From: Ruania halotolerans
Lineage (GTDB): Bacteria; Actinomycetota; Actinomycetes; Actinomycetales; Beutenbergiaceae
DNA: 64,000 nucleotides
Direction of reading: 5' to 3'
NCBI RefSeq assembly: GCF_021049285.1
Contig: NZ_CP088017.1
Coordinates: 558,001-622,000, forward strand
Positions 16,776-23,265 of this stretch are shown here, one piece after another. A program made the translations under genes and the position numbers. Under the pieces are notes generated by a model. It ran no database searches. It was not told the origin of the DNA and saw nothing but the letters and a program-made list of their open reading frames with translations. Positions within the stretch are counted from its first letter, which is position 1. Each line of letters starts with the position of its first letter.

Positions 16776-17954
16776 TCAGATCGCCTCTGAGAGCAGCCGT
16801 CCGATGCTGCCCGCCGCTGCTCGCGCTCCCGCCTCCGTGGCTGGCACGTACGTTGAGAGATGTACGGCCACTGAGTGACCGAGTAGCGCGGCCATGCTGG
16901 CGGGTGCCTGCCCGGCTTCGTGAGCCATGAGAGCCAGGGAGTGCCGGACGTTGTGCATGCGGATCTTCGGCACTCCGGCCTCCGCACACACCGCCGCGAA
17001 CCGGTCTGAGAATGCCTCAGGGCGCACCGGCGAGCCCAGGGCGTCCACGAGCACGTATCCGCTGCCCTGGTATGCCGGACCGGCTGCCAGACGTTCGCGG
17101 GCCTGCTGCGTGGACAACGCCCGGAAGATGGCGACCGTTCCGGGGTGCATCGACTCGACAGGGACCGTGCGGTGCGAGGCGTCCGACTTCGGGGAGTCGG
17201 TGACCGTCTGCTTCCCGTCGATCGACACGCGAGCCTGACGAATCTCCACCGTGCCCGCGTCCAGGTCCACCGCTGCCCAGGTCATCCCGAGCACCTCCGA
17301 GCGACGGAGCCCACAGAGCACCAGCCGCCAGCCCGCCGCCCAGTCGTCAACGTCGGCTGCATCGCGAAACCGTAGGAACTCGGCACGCGTCCACACCTCC
17401 GCTACGCGTGTGTCGCCCAGGGCCTTCCGTGGCGGCTTCACGTGCTGAGCCGCATTCGACCTCAACAGCCCCTCACTCACCCCGTGGTCGAGCACCTGCC
17501 GCAACGTCTGCAGCGTGTAGACGATCGTTCGCCTGCTGACTCCCTTGCCGCGCTGCCCGCCTTCGTCGCTCGCGAGCCAGTCCACTAGGCCCTCAATATC
17601 GGCGCGGGTGAGATCCTGAGCCTTGCGGTGGCCCATCCTGCCACGAACGGGCTTCAGGACCGTCTCATAACCGCGCCGGGTGATCTCCCGGACATCCCGC
17701 TTGGACGCTAGCCACCGCGTGCACAGACCATCGAGAGTCAGGGCGTCCGGTGCTTGGTAGGTTCCCAAGTTGACGGCTGCCCGTGTGTCCGTCACCCAGT
17801 CTCGGGCCTCACCGAGCGTCCGGAGTGTCTTGGTCGCCTGGCGGCGCGTCCCGTCAGGACGGGTGCCAGTGTCGACCACGGCCCGGTAGCGGTGCCCGGT
17901 CTTCGTCGTCACAAGCCGGATGGGCTCACCAGGCTTCGGCTTCGAGATCCTCAC
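16776..17954 (-). CDS. int: Tyrosine recombinase, element integrase
   Basis: 392 residues from GTG 17954. The N-terminal arm-binding region is at 1-60 ('TTKTGHRYRAVVDTGTRPDGTRRQATKTLRTLGEA'), the core-binding SAM-like domain at about 70-160, and the catalytic domain after 170. Catalytic residues visible are Arg in 'LCGLRRSEVLGMTWA', then 'HNVRHSLALMAHEAG' (HxxRH), 'LLGHS' and the nucleophile Tyr in 'VHLSTYVPAT'. It is read toward the tRNA attachment site, the usual layout of tRNA-targeting integrases. Its start overlaps the stop of the neighbouring HTH gene as GTGA, so the two are co-translated. Confidence 0.95.
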   Translation of the reverse strand: MRISKPKPGEPIRLVTTKTGHRYRAVVDTGTRPDGTRRQATKTLRTLGEARDWVTDTRAAVNLGTYQAPDALTLDGLCTRWLASKRDVREITRRGYETVLKPVRGRMGHRKAQDLTRADIEGLVDWLASDEGGQRGKGVSRRTIVYTLQTLRQVLDHGVSEGLLRSNAAQHVKPPRKALGDTRVAEVWTRAEFLRFRDAADVDDWAAGWRLVLCGLRRSEVLGMTWAAVDLDAGTVEIRQARVSIDGKQTVTDSPKSDASHRTVPVESMHPGTVAIFRALSTQQARERLAAGPAYQGSGYVLVDALGSPVRPEAFSDRFAAVCAEAGVPKIRMHNVRHSLALMAHEAGQAPASMAALLGHSVAVHLSTYVPATEAGARAAAGSIGRLLSEAI

Positions 17955-18478
17955 TGGTCGGTCTCCTTGCTGTCATCGGCGGCGAGGAGGCCCATCGCCT
18001 TCGCCTGCTTCTTGTAACGGTCGAATGTCCGGGTCGAGATGTTCAACTTCTCGCAGACGAAGGCACGCGGTGCGAGCCCGGCTGCCCGTGCGCGCGTGTA
18101 GAGGTGCGCCACGGCCTGCGGTGTGGTGATGGCCCGTGGTCCCTTCTCGGCACTCAACTCGCGCGCTGCACGCTCCAGAGCCTCCAGGGCATCCGTGAGG
18201 CCACTGGGGCGCAGGTGGGTGACGTGGTAGACCGCTGCGGCGAGCGCGGCCAGCGGGAACGTCCGTATCCGGTTCGCGGTGAGCACCACCTCATCCAGGC
18301 TGGCGCCCGGGCGAGGTTCCAGCCTGAGGCCGACCACACGGGGCGCTCCGTCGACCAGCGCCGCGCGTAGGTCGATCTCGTAGGCCTCCCATCCGGGCAG
18401 CGGGTCCACGAGCCGCACCCAGTCGTCTTCGAGGAAGTCCATCTGCAGGCTGTCCACCCGGGTTCCACCTTTCGCCAC
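17951..18478 (-). CDS. HTH protein upstream of and overlapping int
   Basis: 175 residues. The first 90 residues are an unrecognised alpha/beta region ('VVGLRLEPRPGASLDEVVLTANRIRTFPLAALAAAVYHVT'). The C-terminal third looks like a helix-turn-helix ('PQAVAHLYTRARAAGLAPRAFVCEKLNISTRTFDRYKKQAKAMGLL'). Similar proteins often sit next to integrases in actinobacterial elements, but I cannot name its role; it may control int. Start choice is uncertain: GTG 18478 is the longest, while GTG 18457 has a better site (AAAGGTGG, 7 bases upstream). Confidence 0.7.
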   Translation of the reverse strand: MAKGGTRVDSLQMDFLEDDWVRLVDPLPGWEAYEIDLRAALVDGAPRVVGLRLEPRPGASLDEVVLTANRIRTFPLAALAAAVYHVTHLRPSGLTDALEALERAARELSAEKGPRAITTPQAVAHLYTRARAAGLAPRAFVCEKLNISTRTFDRYKKQAKAMGLLAADDSKETDQ

Positions 18479-18543
18479 CTAGCGGCCAATGTGGCGCGCT
18501 GTAGGACTAGCGTACGCCATGAATGGCACGCGACACTGGATGA

Positions 18544-18846
18544 ATGAAGACGACATACGGCGAATCGCAGATCGACGGTCCTCTGACCGTCGATGAGATC
18601 CGGACGCGTCCGACCCTCTCGGTAGAGGAGGCAGCGCAGGTGCTCGGCATCGGGCGCACGACGGCCTACGCGGCAGTGAAGAGCGGACAGGTCCCCACCA
18701 TCCGACTAGGGCGGCGAGTGCGGGTGCCAGTCCGGGCGCTTCTCCGGCTGCTCGGTGACGATGACGTGCAGCCCACCGTTCTGCCGGTGCAGACGGCTGG
18801 TCAGATCGATGCTGAGGCACTCGGGCGTGCGAGCAACGGACGGTGA
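18544..18846 (+). CDS. Excisionase/AlpA-like MerR-type HTH DNA-binding protein
   Basis: 100 residues. Residues about 25-70 are a clear HTH_17 domain ('TLSVEEAAQVLGIGRTTAYAAVKSGQVPTIRLGRRVRVPVRALLRLLG'). This is the winged-helix form used by excisionases and by activators of island excision. It is divergent from the int operon, and its stop lies inside the start region of the initiator gene, so it heads the rightward operon. The ribosome binding site is poor; an alternative later start would leave the HTH intact. Confidence 0.8.
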   Translation: MKTTYGESQIDGPLTVDEIRTRPTLSVEEAAQVLGIGRTTAYAAVKSGQVPTIRLGRRVRVPVRALLRLLGDDDVQPTVLPVQTAGQIDAEALGRASNGR

Positions 18847-19492
18847 GGCAGCCGGGCGTTTCATGTGGGAGCGGCACCTCAGGACTGTCAGGTTGACCGG
18901 TGAGCGCGTCTCTCCCGTGGCGATCAAGGCAACGGCGTTCGCTATGGCGTCCTTCGCTGCTGCTGACGGTTCCGAGATCCATCCTGGCGTGCCACGGCTC
19001 GCGGCTGCTGCGGGCACGTCACCGGACACGGTGAAGCGTGCGCTGCGTGCACTGCGCGCCGCTGGATGGGTGCAGCGGGTCAGGTACGGGGACCGCCGTA
19101 ACGGGAAGGCGGACGAGTACCAGTTGGCGCTTCCGCGAGACGTGGTGCTCGGCACCGTTGAGCCGCCATCTGGAGAGCACCAGGTGCACTTTGGGGCCGA
19201 TGTATCTGGGGAGCACCAGGTGCACTCTGGACGGTTGCCCAAATCGAGGTCTGGGGTGCACCAGGTGCCACTTGGGGACGATGGGGCCACGACTGCTTCC
19301 CAGGGTGCCCAGGTGGCACCTGGCGGGGATCTGGAGTGCACGGGTGCACTACCACCAGACCCTCACCAGACCAGGGAACTACCTAGCAGGGACCAGGTGA
19401 AGGTCTGCCGCTACTGCGGGCGCGCGCTCCATCCGTTCTACCTGCAGATCAACCGGGCTCACTGCCCGGGTTGTGGTCCGGGGTACGGGTGA
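18827..19492 (+). CDS. Replication initiator-like HTH protein with zinc ribbon (lambda-O-like plan)
   Basis: 221 residues from GTG 18827 (GAGG 9 bases upstream, overlapping the previous gene); ATG 18863 is an alternative. The N-terminal winged HTH is at about 20-105 ('RVSPVAIKATAFAMASFAAADGSEIHPGVPRLAAAAGTSPDTVKRALRALRAAGWVQRVRYG'), like phage replication organiser/DnaD-type N-domains. The central part (about 115-180) is low in complexity and repeats 'GEHQVHFG', 'GEHQVHSG', 'GVHQVPLG'. It ends in a CxxC...CxxC zinc ribbon ('CRYCGRAL...HCPGCG'). Iteron-like DNA repeats are encoded within the centre of the gene, as in lambda O. The role in replication is an inference. Confidence 0.7.
   Translation: MRATDGEAAGRFMWERHLRTVRLTGERVSPVAIKATAFAMASFAAADGSEIHPGVPRLAAAAGTSPDTVKRALRALRAAGWVQRVRYGDRRNGKADEYQLALPRDVVLGTVEPPSGEHQVHFGADVSGEHQVHSGRLPKSRSGVHQVPLGDDGATTASQGAQVAPGGDLECTGALPPDPHQTRELPSRDQVKVCRYCGRALHPFYLQINRAHCPGCGPGYG
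19170..19355 (+). repeat. Iteron-like repeats inside the initiator gene (candidate replication origin)
   Basis: Three 25-base units lie at 19170-19194, 19206-19230 and 19251-19275. The first two agree at 23 of 25 bases; the third shares the core CACCAGGTGC. Two more degenerate copies follow at about 19299-19325 and 19331-19350. Each core is itself a small palindrome (CACCAGGTG). The unit starts are 36 and 45 bases apart, so the reading frame is kept. Confidence 0.6.
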
Positions 19493-19582
19493 TGACTCCC
19501 GGGCTGGTCGTGTTCTCCACCACTGCGCGATTGGCCCGGGCTCGAAATCGTTGGCAGTGGTGGAGTGCAGGAGTTGGGATCG

Positions 19583-19690
19583 ATGAGTAGACGGAAGCGA
19601 GCGGCGTTGGTTCGTCGTGCGGCGGCAGTTCGTGTCGGGCGTGTGGCTCGGGATCGTAGGGGCCGGTTCGTGAAGGATGGTGTGAAGTGA
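19583..19690 (+). CDS. 35-residue very basic peptide of the element
   Basis: ATG 19583 follows CAGGAG by about 9 bases and encodes MSRRKRAALVRRAAAVRVGR..., ending RRGRFVKDGVK. About 14 of the 35 residues are Arg or Lys. The stop overlaps the next start (GTG 19687) as GTGA, which supports it being translated. The function is unknown; its charge suggests nucleic-acid binding. Confidence 0.5.
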   Translation: MSRRKRAALVRRAAAVRVGRVARDRRGRFVKDGVK

Positions 19691-19878
19691 GCGCGGGTGA
19701 TGTGGCAGAGGCTCGCCTGTCGGCTCTGGAGCGGCTGGTGACGATGGGCAGCCGATTGACGGAGTACGACCACGGTGCGCTCGCGGCCCTTCGTCGCACG
19801 GGTGATGCGACGATCACCGCTCGCGTGGACGGGGTGCTCCGTGCAGACGCGGCGCTAGATCAGGGGCGGAAGCGGTGA
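19687..19878 (+). CDS. 63-residue protein of the element, unknown
   Basis: GTG 19687 overlaps the stop of the basic peptide, and its own stop overlaps the next start (GTG 19875), so it sits in a tightly coupled run. The sequence is helical and mostly charged ('AEARLSALERLVTMGSRLTEYDHGALAALRRTGDATITARVDGVL'). I recognise no domain. Confidence 0.55.
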   Translation: MSAGDVAEARLSALERLVTMGSRLTEYDHGALAALRRTGDATITARVDGVLRADAALDQGRKR

Positions 19879-20510
19879 GCGTGGAGGCGTTGCGCGATCA
19901 GATCCTTGCCGGGTGCTCTGCGGAGTTGGCGGAGATCGAGCGTGAAGAGCGGCTCACACGGGAGGCGTTGGCACAGGTTCGTGAGGAGAACGCTGCAGCG
20001 ACGGCAGAGCACGCGGCTGCCGTGGAGGCAGCACGGGCTGAGGGCAGGGCCGGGCCGGTCGCTCCGGTGCTTCGGGACGGTGCGAGCCTGCAGAGCGCCC
20101 TGTACCGGCTCGTGGATCGGCGCGGTCGCGTTGCTGAGGCCCGGCGTTCAGCTTTGGCTGCTGCGTTGCCCGAGATCGAGCAGGAGTGGCAGGCGGTGCG
20201 GGGCTCGCTGGAGGACCGTGCCCGCCAGGTGCTGGACCTGTGCGAGCCGCTGCTACGTGAAGCGGTCGGATGGCAGGGGCTGCTGCGGGAGGCTCGCCAG
20301 GCGGAAGAGTCCAACCCAAATGCCGTGCGCCACGACGGCCCGGCTTCACGAATGCGCGCCCGCCTGGACGTCACGGCTGTTCTGGAGGACATGGCTGCCG
20401 GTGTGGACGTGCTCGCTCCGGCACCTCTACCGCCACGTGGCGCACCCTTCCCAGAGGGTCCGGACACCTTCGGATTGCAGCACCGGGCGCGAAAGCCGGG
20501 CAGGTGGTGA
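19875..20510 (+). CDS. 211-residue coiled-coil protein of the element, unknown
   Basis: GTG 19875 overlaps the preceding stop. Residues about 5-65 are a long charged helix rich in Glu, Arg and Ala, likely coiled coil ('ELAEIEREERLTREALAQVREENAAATAEHAAAVEAARAEG'). Residues 80-165 are helical ('EARRSALAAALPEIEQEWQAVRGSLEDRARQVLDLCEPLLREAV'). The tail is Pro-rich. I recognise no family. Its position just before the terminase-like gene suggests a phage-type scaffold-like or packaging-related role, but this is only a guess from context. Confidence 0.65.
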   Translation: MSVEALRDQILAGCSAELAEIEREERLTREALAQVREENAAATAEHAAAVEAARAEGRAGPVAPVLRDGASLQSALYRLVDRRGRVAEARRSALAAALPEIEQEWQAVRGSLEDRARQVLDLCEPLLREAVGWQGLLREARQAEESNPNAVRHDGPASRMRARLDVTAVLEDMAAGVDVLAPAPLPPRGAPFPEGPDTFGLQHRARKPGRW

Positions 20511-20516
20511 CCGGCC

Positions 20517-20927
20517 ATGGCCCGTGGTGACCGGCCTACCCGGATCCAGGAGCGGGCCATAGCCGCGCTGCTGGCATGCCGCACCCTGGAGGAGGCCGCG
20601 CACGAGTCGGGCGTCTCAGTACGGACGTTGAGGCGCTGGCTCGACTCGGAGCCGTTCGCGTCGCTATACCGAGACCAGGCCCGGCGAGCCGCACGAGAGG
20701 CAGTCAGCGCGTTGCTCTCCGGGCAGCGTGAGGCCGTGGAGGTGCTGCGGGGCGCGCTGCACACCGGCACACCGGCAACCCAGGTCCGGGCCGCACGCGC
20801 CCTGCTGGAGTTGGGCGTACGTGCCAGGGAAGACGACGTAGACGAACGGCTGGACGCGCTACAGGAGGAGGTCAACCGATGGCACATGACGACCGCGCGC
20901 GGCGCGATCTACGGCTCGATCAGTTGA
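20517..20927 (+). CDS. Terminase-small-subunit-like HTH protein
   Basis: 136 residues. Residues about 8-45 are a homeodomain-like HTH ('RIQERAIAALLACRTLEEAAHESGVSVRTLRRWLDSEPFASLYRDQARR'). A helical oligomerisation-like part follows ('AVEVLRGALHTGTPATQVRAARALLELGVRAREDDVDERLDALQEE'). This plan is that of phage terminase small subunits and phBC6A51-type homeodomain proteins, which choose the DNA to be packaged. No large subunit follows. In PICIs such a lone TerS redirects helper packaging to the satellite genome. A general HTH regulator is the main alternative. Confidence 0.6.
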   Translation: MARGDRPTRIQERAIAALLACRTLEEAAHESGVSVRTLRRWLDSEPFASLYRDQARRAAREAVSALLSGQREAVEVLRGALHTGTPATQVRAARALLELGVRAREDDVDERLDALQEEVNRWHMTTARGAIYGSIS

Positions 20928-21178
20928 GCCGACAGATCCAAGAGCAGCGTGACATGCACACCGGCTCACGGGTGGCTGACCTGCCCAACGGTGCCGAGAT
21001 CGTCCAGCATCTGCCCGAGTTGCTCTCAGACGATCCCCGGGTGGCCGAACTAGCCGCGCTCCGGGTCCACGCCCTGATGCCCCTGCCCGGATCGCCCGAG
21101 CACCCATCCAGCGCACTGCTAGACCACATTGAGCACCGCGAGGCGGCGTTGAGATCCGTGACCAAACGTGGCGACTGA
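20879..21178 (+). CDS. 99-residue protein overlapping the TerS-like gene, unknown
   Basis: ATG 20879 lies 49 bases inside the end of the TerS-like gene in another frame, with GGAGG just upstream (about 20866-20870). The sequence begins MAHDDRARRDLRLDQLSRQIQEQRD, helical and charged, and continues with 'IVQHLPELLSDDPRVAELAALRVHALMPLPG'. No family is recognised. The good ribosome site and coding-like composition make it more likely real than its partner's tail frame alone. Confidence 0.6.
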   Translation: MAHDDRARRDLRLDQLSRQIQEQRDMHTGSRVADLPNGAEIVQHLPELLSDDPRVAELAALRVHALMPLPGSPEHPSSALLDHIEHREAALRSVTKRGD

Positions 21179-21192
21179 GGCAGACTCGCCTC

Positions 21193-21867
21193 GTGGAAAC
21201 GTATCTGTCGGAGATTGGCCCGGGGACGTGGCCTGAATGGGTTGCGGCAATCGGGACCAGCGCGGCTTTCATCATCGCGGCGCTCGCGTATCGCCGCGAT
21301 GCAGCCTTCCGGCGTGGACGCCAAGCCTCACTCGTGTACTGCAAAGTCGTAGACATCGACTGGTACCCAGCGGGCGTGGTGGTACCGATACTCGCCAACG
21401 GTGCCACTGTGGGTTTCGGCGATGCGTCCACCGGCATAACTCGGATCGACGCCGCGACCTCTGGCTACGTCGTCCATGCGCCGATGGGACGCGCGACGGT
21501 GGAGGTTCACAACGGAAGCGATCAACTCATTAGCCCTGCCTACGTCTACGGGTTCAACCCGGGCAACGATGAGCGTTGGCCCTTTACCGTCGGCACTGGG
21601 CACGTCGATCCTCACGGTGTCGGTATCGTGGAGTTGACTTGCTCGAATCCGCGACATCCAGGACAGCCCTCGTTCGCTGCTGCGGTGGTCTTTCGCGATG
21701 CGAACGGCAAATGGTGGGCAAGGCGTAGCACGGGTGCTGTGGAGCCTGCCCATGACGATCCGGTCAATCGACCCTCCCGGCTTGACCGTTCGAGCGAGTC
21801 CGTGCCCTTGGGGGTGCGGTGGCGGCGTTTCTGGCGCCGTGTTAGGCGTCGGCGCCCGATCCCATGA
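21193..21867 (+). CDS. Membrane-anchored 224-residue cargo protein, unknown
   Basis: GTG 21193 starts a protein with one N-terminal membrane helix (about 11-32, 'GTWPEWVAAIGTSAAFIIAALAY') and then a beta-rich domain ('ASLVYCKVVDIDWYPAGVVVPILANGATVGFG...ATVEVHNGSDQLISPAYVYGF'). The tail is strongly basic ('RWRRFWRRVRRRRP'). Its codon and base use is less GC-biased than the host genes. It is the last gene before attR, where satellites and prophages often carry cargo such as immunity genes. I cannot assign a function. Confidence 0.7.
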   Translation: METYLSEIGPGTWPEWVAAIGTSAAFIIAALAYRRDAAFRRGRQASLVYCKVVDIDWYPAGVVVPILANGATVGFGDASTGITRIDAATSGYVVHAPMGRATVEVHNGSDQLISPAYVYGFNPGNDERWPFTVGTGHVDPHGVGIVELTCSNPRHPGQPSFAAAVVFRDANGKWWARRSTGAVEPAHDDPVNRPSRLDRSSESVPLGVRWRRFWRRVRRRRPIP

Positions 21868-21884
21868 GGTATGCCTGCGGGATG

Positions 21885-21902
21885 TCTCACGGATCTCTCA
21901 CG
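21885..21902. repeat. Candidate integrase arm-type site, right copy
   Basis: An 18-base perfect copy of the motif at 16739-16756, in the same orientation, between the cargo gene and attR. Confidence 0.55.
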
Positions 21903-22010
21903 GACGGCCCGTAACACGACAGCACAGACTGGCATGGCGGCACGGTCAATTCGGGACGCTTCCGGACGAGACGACACGAGCGCGAACGGGGCAATATCAA
22001 CGCAAAGTGC

Positions 22011-22069
22011 CTACGGATCAGAAGGTTGGGGGTTCGAGTCCCTCCGGGCGCGCTCGTTGAGACAGCGAC
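22011..22069. repeat. attR: 59-bp direct repeat, tRNA-Arg 3' fragment
   Basis: This is identical to 16600-16658. It has the T arm and 3' acceptor strand but no 5' half, so it is not a tRNA gene. It marks the right end of the element. The original chromosomal sequence resumes at 22070. Confidence 0.93.
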
Positions 22070-22070
22070 A

Positions 22071-22108
22071 CAGAAGCCCCTTCCCGGTTCGCCGGGGAGG
22101 GGCTTCTG
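22071..22108 (+). terminator. Hairpin after attR (original tRNA-Arg terminator)
   Basis: Arms at 22071-22085 and 22094-22108 pair over 15 bp with one G-T pair, around GGTTCGCC. It follows the attR repeat directly, so before integration it lay 30 bases past the tRNA-Arg gene. Confidence 0.75.
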
Positions 22109-22141
22109 CGTGTCGCGGCACCCGGGCGCCGCGTGGGCCCG

Positions 22142-22358
22142 CGTCGACAACGCCCAGCCCGTCGTAGAGCGCGCCGACACTGACGTCGAAGAACTCCGCG
22201 ATCGCAGCGACCTCCCTCGCCTTCCACAGCGAGGAGCCGTTGAGCTTGCGAAAAGCGTGTGCTCGCCCTCGTGTCGGTGACCTCGCAGCGCGTCAAGGCG
22301 AGTAGCCGCGACCAGAGAGCAGCGCACGCACGGCGCCAGAGATCGTGTGGTCGGGCAC
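22142..22358 (-). pseudogene. Broken XRE-type HTH gene next to attR
   Basis: Read on the minus strand from GTG 22358, the frame gives 'PDHTISGAVRALLSGRGYSP' and then a stop. The homology carries on in a second frame ('EVTDTRAST') and returns as 'FRKLNGSSLWKAREVAAIAEF' then 'FDVSVGALYDGLGVVD'. Together they read as one Cro/C1-type helix-turn-helix domain with two frameshifts. It is likely an old phage or island regulator left beside the attachment site. Confidence 0.55.
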
Positions 22359-23265
22359 GTCCTGCGCCTCGTGCATCGGGACTCAACTCAACAGCGCGAA
22401 ATGCCCCGCAGTGCGACGCACCACGTGGCCACCCGAGTGGGCATCATTATCGAACTGGTTGCGCCGCGTCCTTCATATCCGGTAATCTCTATCGGAGCAG
22501 CCATGCCGATCAAAGGAGATGACATTGGAGCTGACCTTCATGGCACAGGCAGGTGGACCGAGTACAGGGCGGCACGTGCGCAGAGCCCCAGAGAATCATG
22601 CGAGTCGGGGTGAGACTCCGCGTCAGGCCGGCAAGCGGCAAAGAGCTCGGGCAGGTTGGTGACGGTGCGTTCTGCCTGCCGCGGTGACCGCGCGGGGGAG
22701 TCGCTTTCAATGCAAAGCGCTCAGGCTGGGACGACGGGACCACCGTCAGCGCGAGCTGACAACTGATCCATTAGAAGTGAGGAGCTCTGACGAGTCCGGG
22801 CCTCCAGGGAACTGTGTGGTCTGGTGAACCGGCTCGACCCTCGCCTGGAGAATACCGCCCAAGGTGGGACTTGCCAGTTAGTGTTCGCGAAGCGACTGCA
22901 TTTTGATAGCGGCGGTCACGAACGTCTCACGAATGGTGGCCATCACCGCGCTTAGTTTGACGAACTGCCGAGCCTCGTGCGCGACTGTTGACTTGAAGTG
23001 TCGTGAGCCGATGAGTATTGACAACGGCCGCGACATCCTTAGCAATCGGACGGCAGGGCGGAACCTATCGCTATCGATGTGTCAGTGATAAACGTAGAGT
23101 TTCCGACTGTATGTCGCTGCGAAAATTAGTAGCGTTTCCCAGGCGCTCGTAGTCGCACTACGCGCCCATCGAAATCGGACGGGGGTAGCTGGAATATCCT
23201 TTCGGCCAACGCCTTGAAAGTGAATTTGTGCATAGCCCATGCAGGACTATTGACGAGGAAATGAG
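22359..23265. other. Gene-poor region before the polysaccharide locus
   Basis: Over 900 bases of visibly lower GC content with no well-supported gene. Contents worth noting: a possible promoter (TTGCGC 22459-22464, 18 bases, TAATCT 22483-22488) in front of a small reading frame at 22525, and a TTGACA hexamer at 23018-23023 that could be a -35 for the lyase gene, though its -10 is unclear. The lyase ribosome binding site GAGGAAAT lies just before 23266. The rest looks like decayed DNA at an integration hot spot. Confidence 0.45.
22525..22662 (+). CDS. Possible 45-residue small protein
   Basis: TTG 22525 sits 6 bases after AAAGGAG (22512-22518) and downstream of a plausible promoter at 22459-22488. 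It encodes a very basic peptide containing 'ELTFMAQAGGPSTGRHVRR'. There is no recognised family and no neighbour. It is listed because promoter, ribosome site and frame line up, but chance is quite possible. Confidence 0.22.
   Translation: MELTFMAQAGGPSTGRHVRRAPENHASRGETPRQAGKRQRARAGW

Larger units (their letters stand above)
16600..22069. mobile_element. 5.4-kb integrative element in tRNA-Arg(ACG), probable phage satellite
   Basis: The element lies between 59-bp perfect direct repeats: attL in the tRNA gene and attR, which is a tRNA 3' fragment only. Content from left to right is: terminator, int (minus), HTH protein (minus), excisionase-type HTH, initiator with internal iteron-like repeats, a 35-residue basic peptide, 63- and 211-residue unknowns, a terminase-small-subunit-like protein, a 99-residue unknown, and a membrane-anchored 224-residue protein. 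No capsid, portal, large terminase, tail or lysis gene is present, and there is no relaxase or FtsK/TraB-type transfer gene. The set matches the plan of phage-inducible islands rather than a complete phage or conjugative element. Helper dependence is an inference. Confidence 0.85.

Noticed and set aside
18519-18596. 25-codon frame MNGTRHWMNEDD... before the excisionase-like gene, with TAGCGT 5 bases upstream
   Set aside because: It resembles a leaderless peptide but has no overlap with the next start and no conserved feature; too short to support.
19170-19350. CRISPR-like array suggested by spaced repeats
   Set aside because: Units are only 11-20 bases apart, imperfect and in frame within a coding gene, with no cas gene in the window.
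22011-22069. Possible second tRNA-Arg gene
   Set aside because: Only the anticodon-loop edge, T arm and 3' strand are present; the 5' half needed for folding is missing. It is attR.
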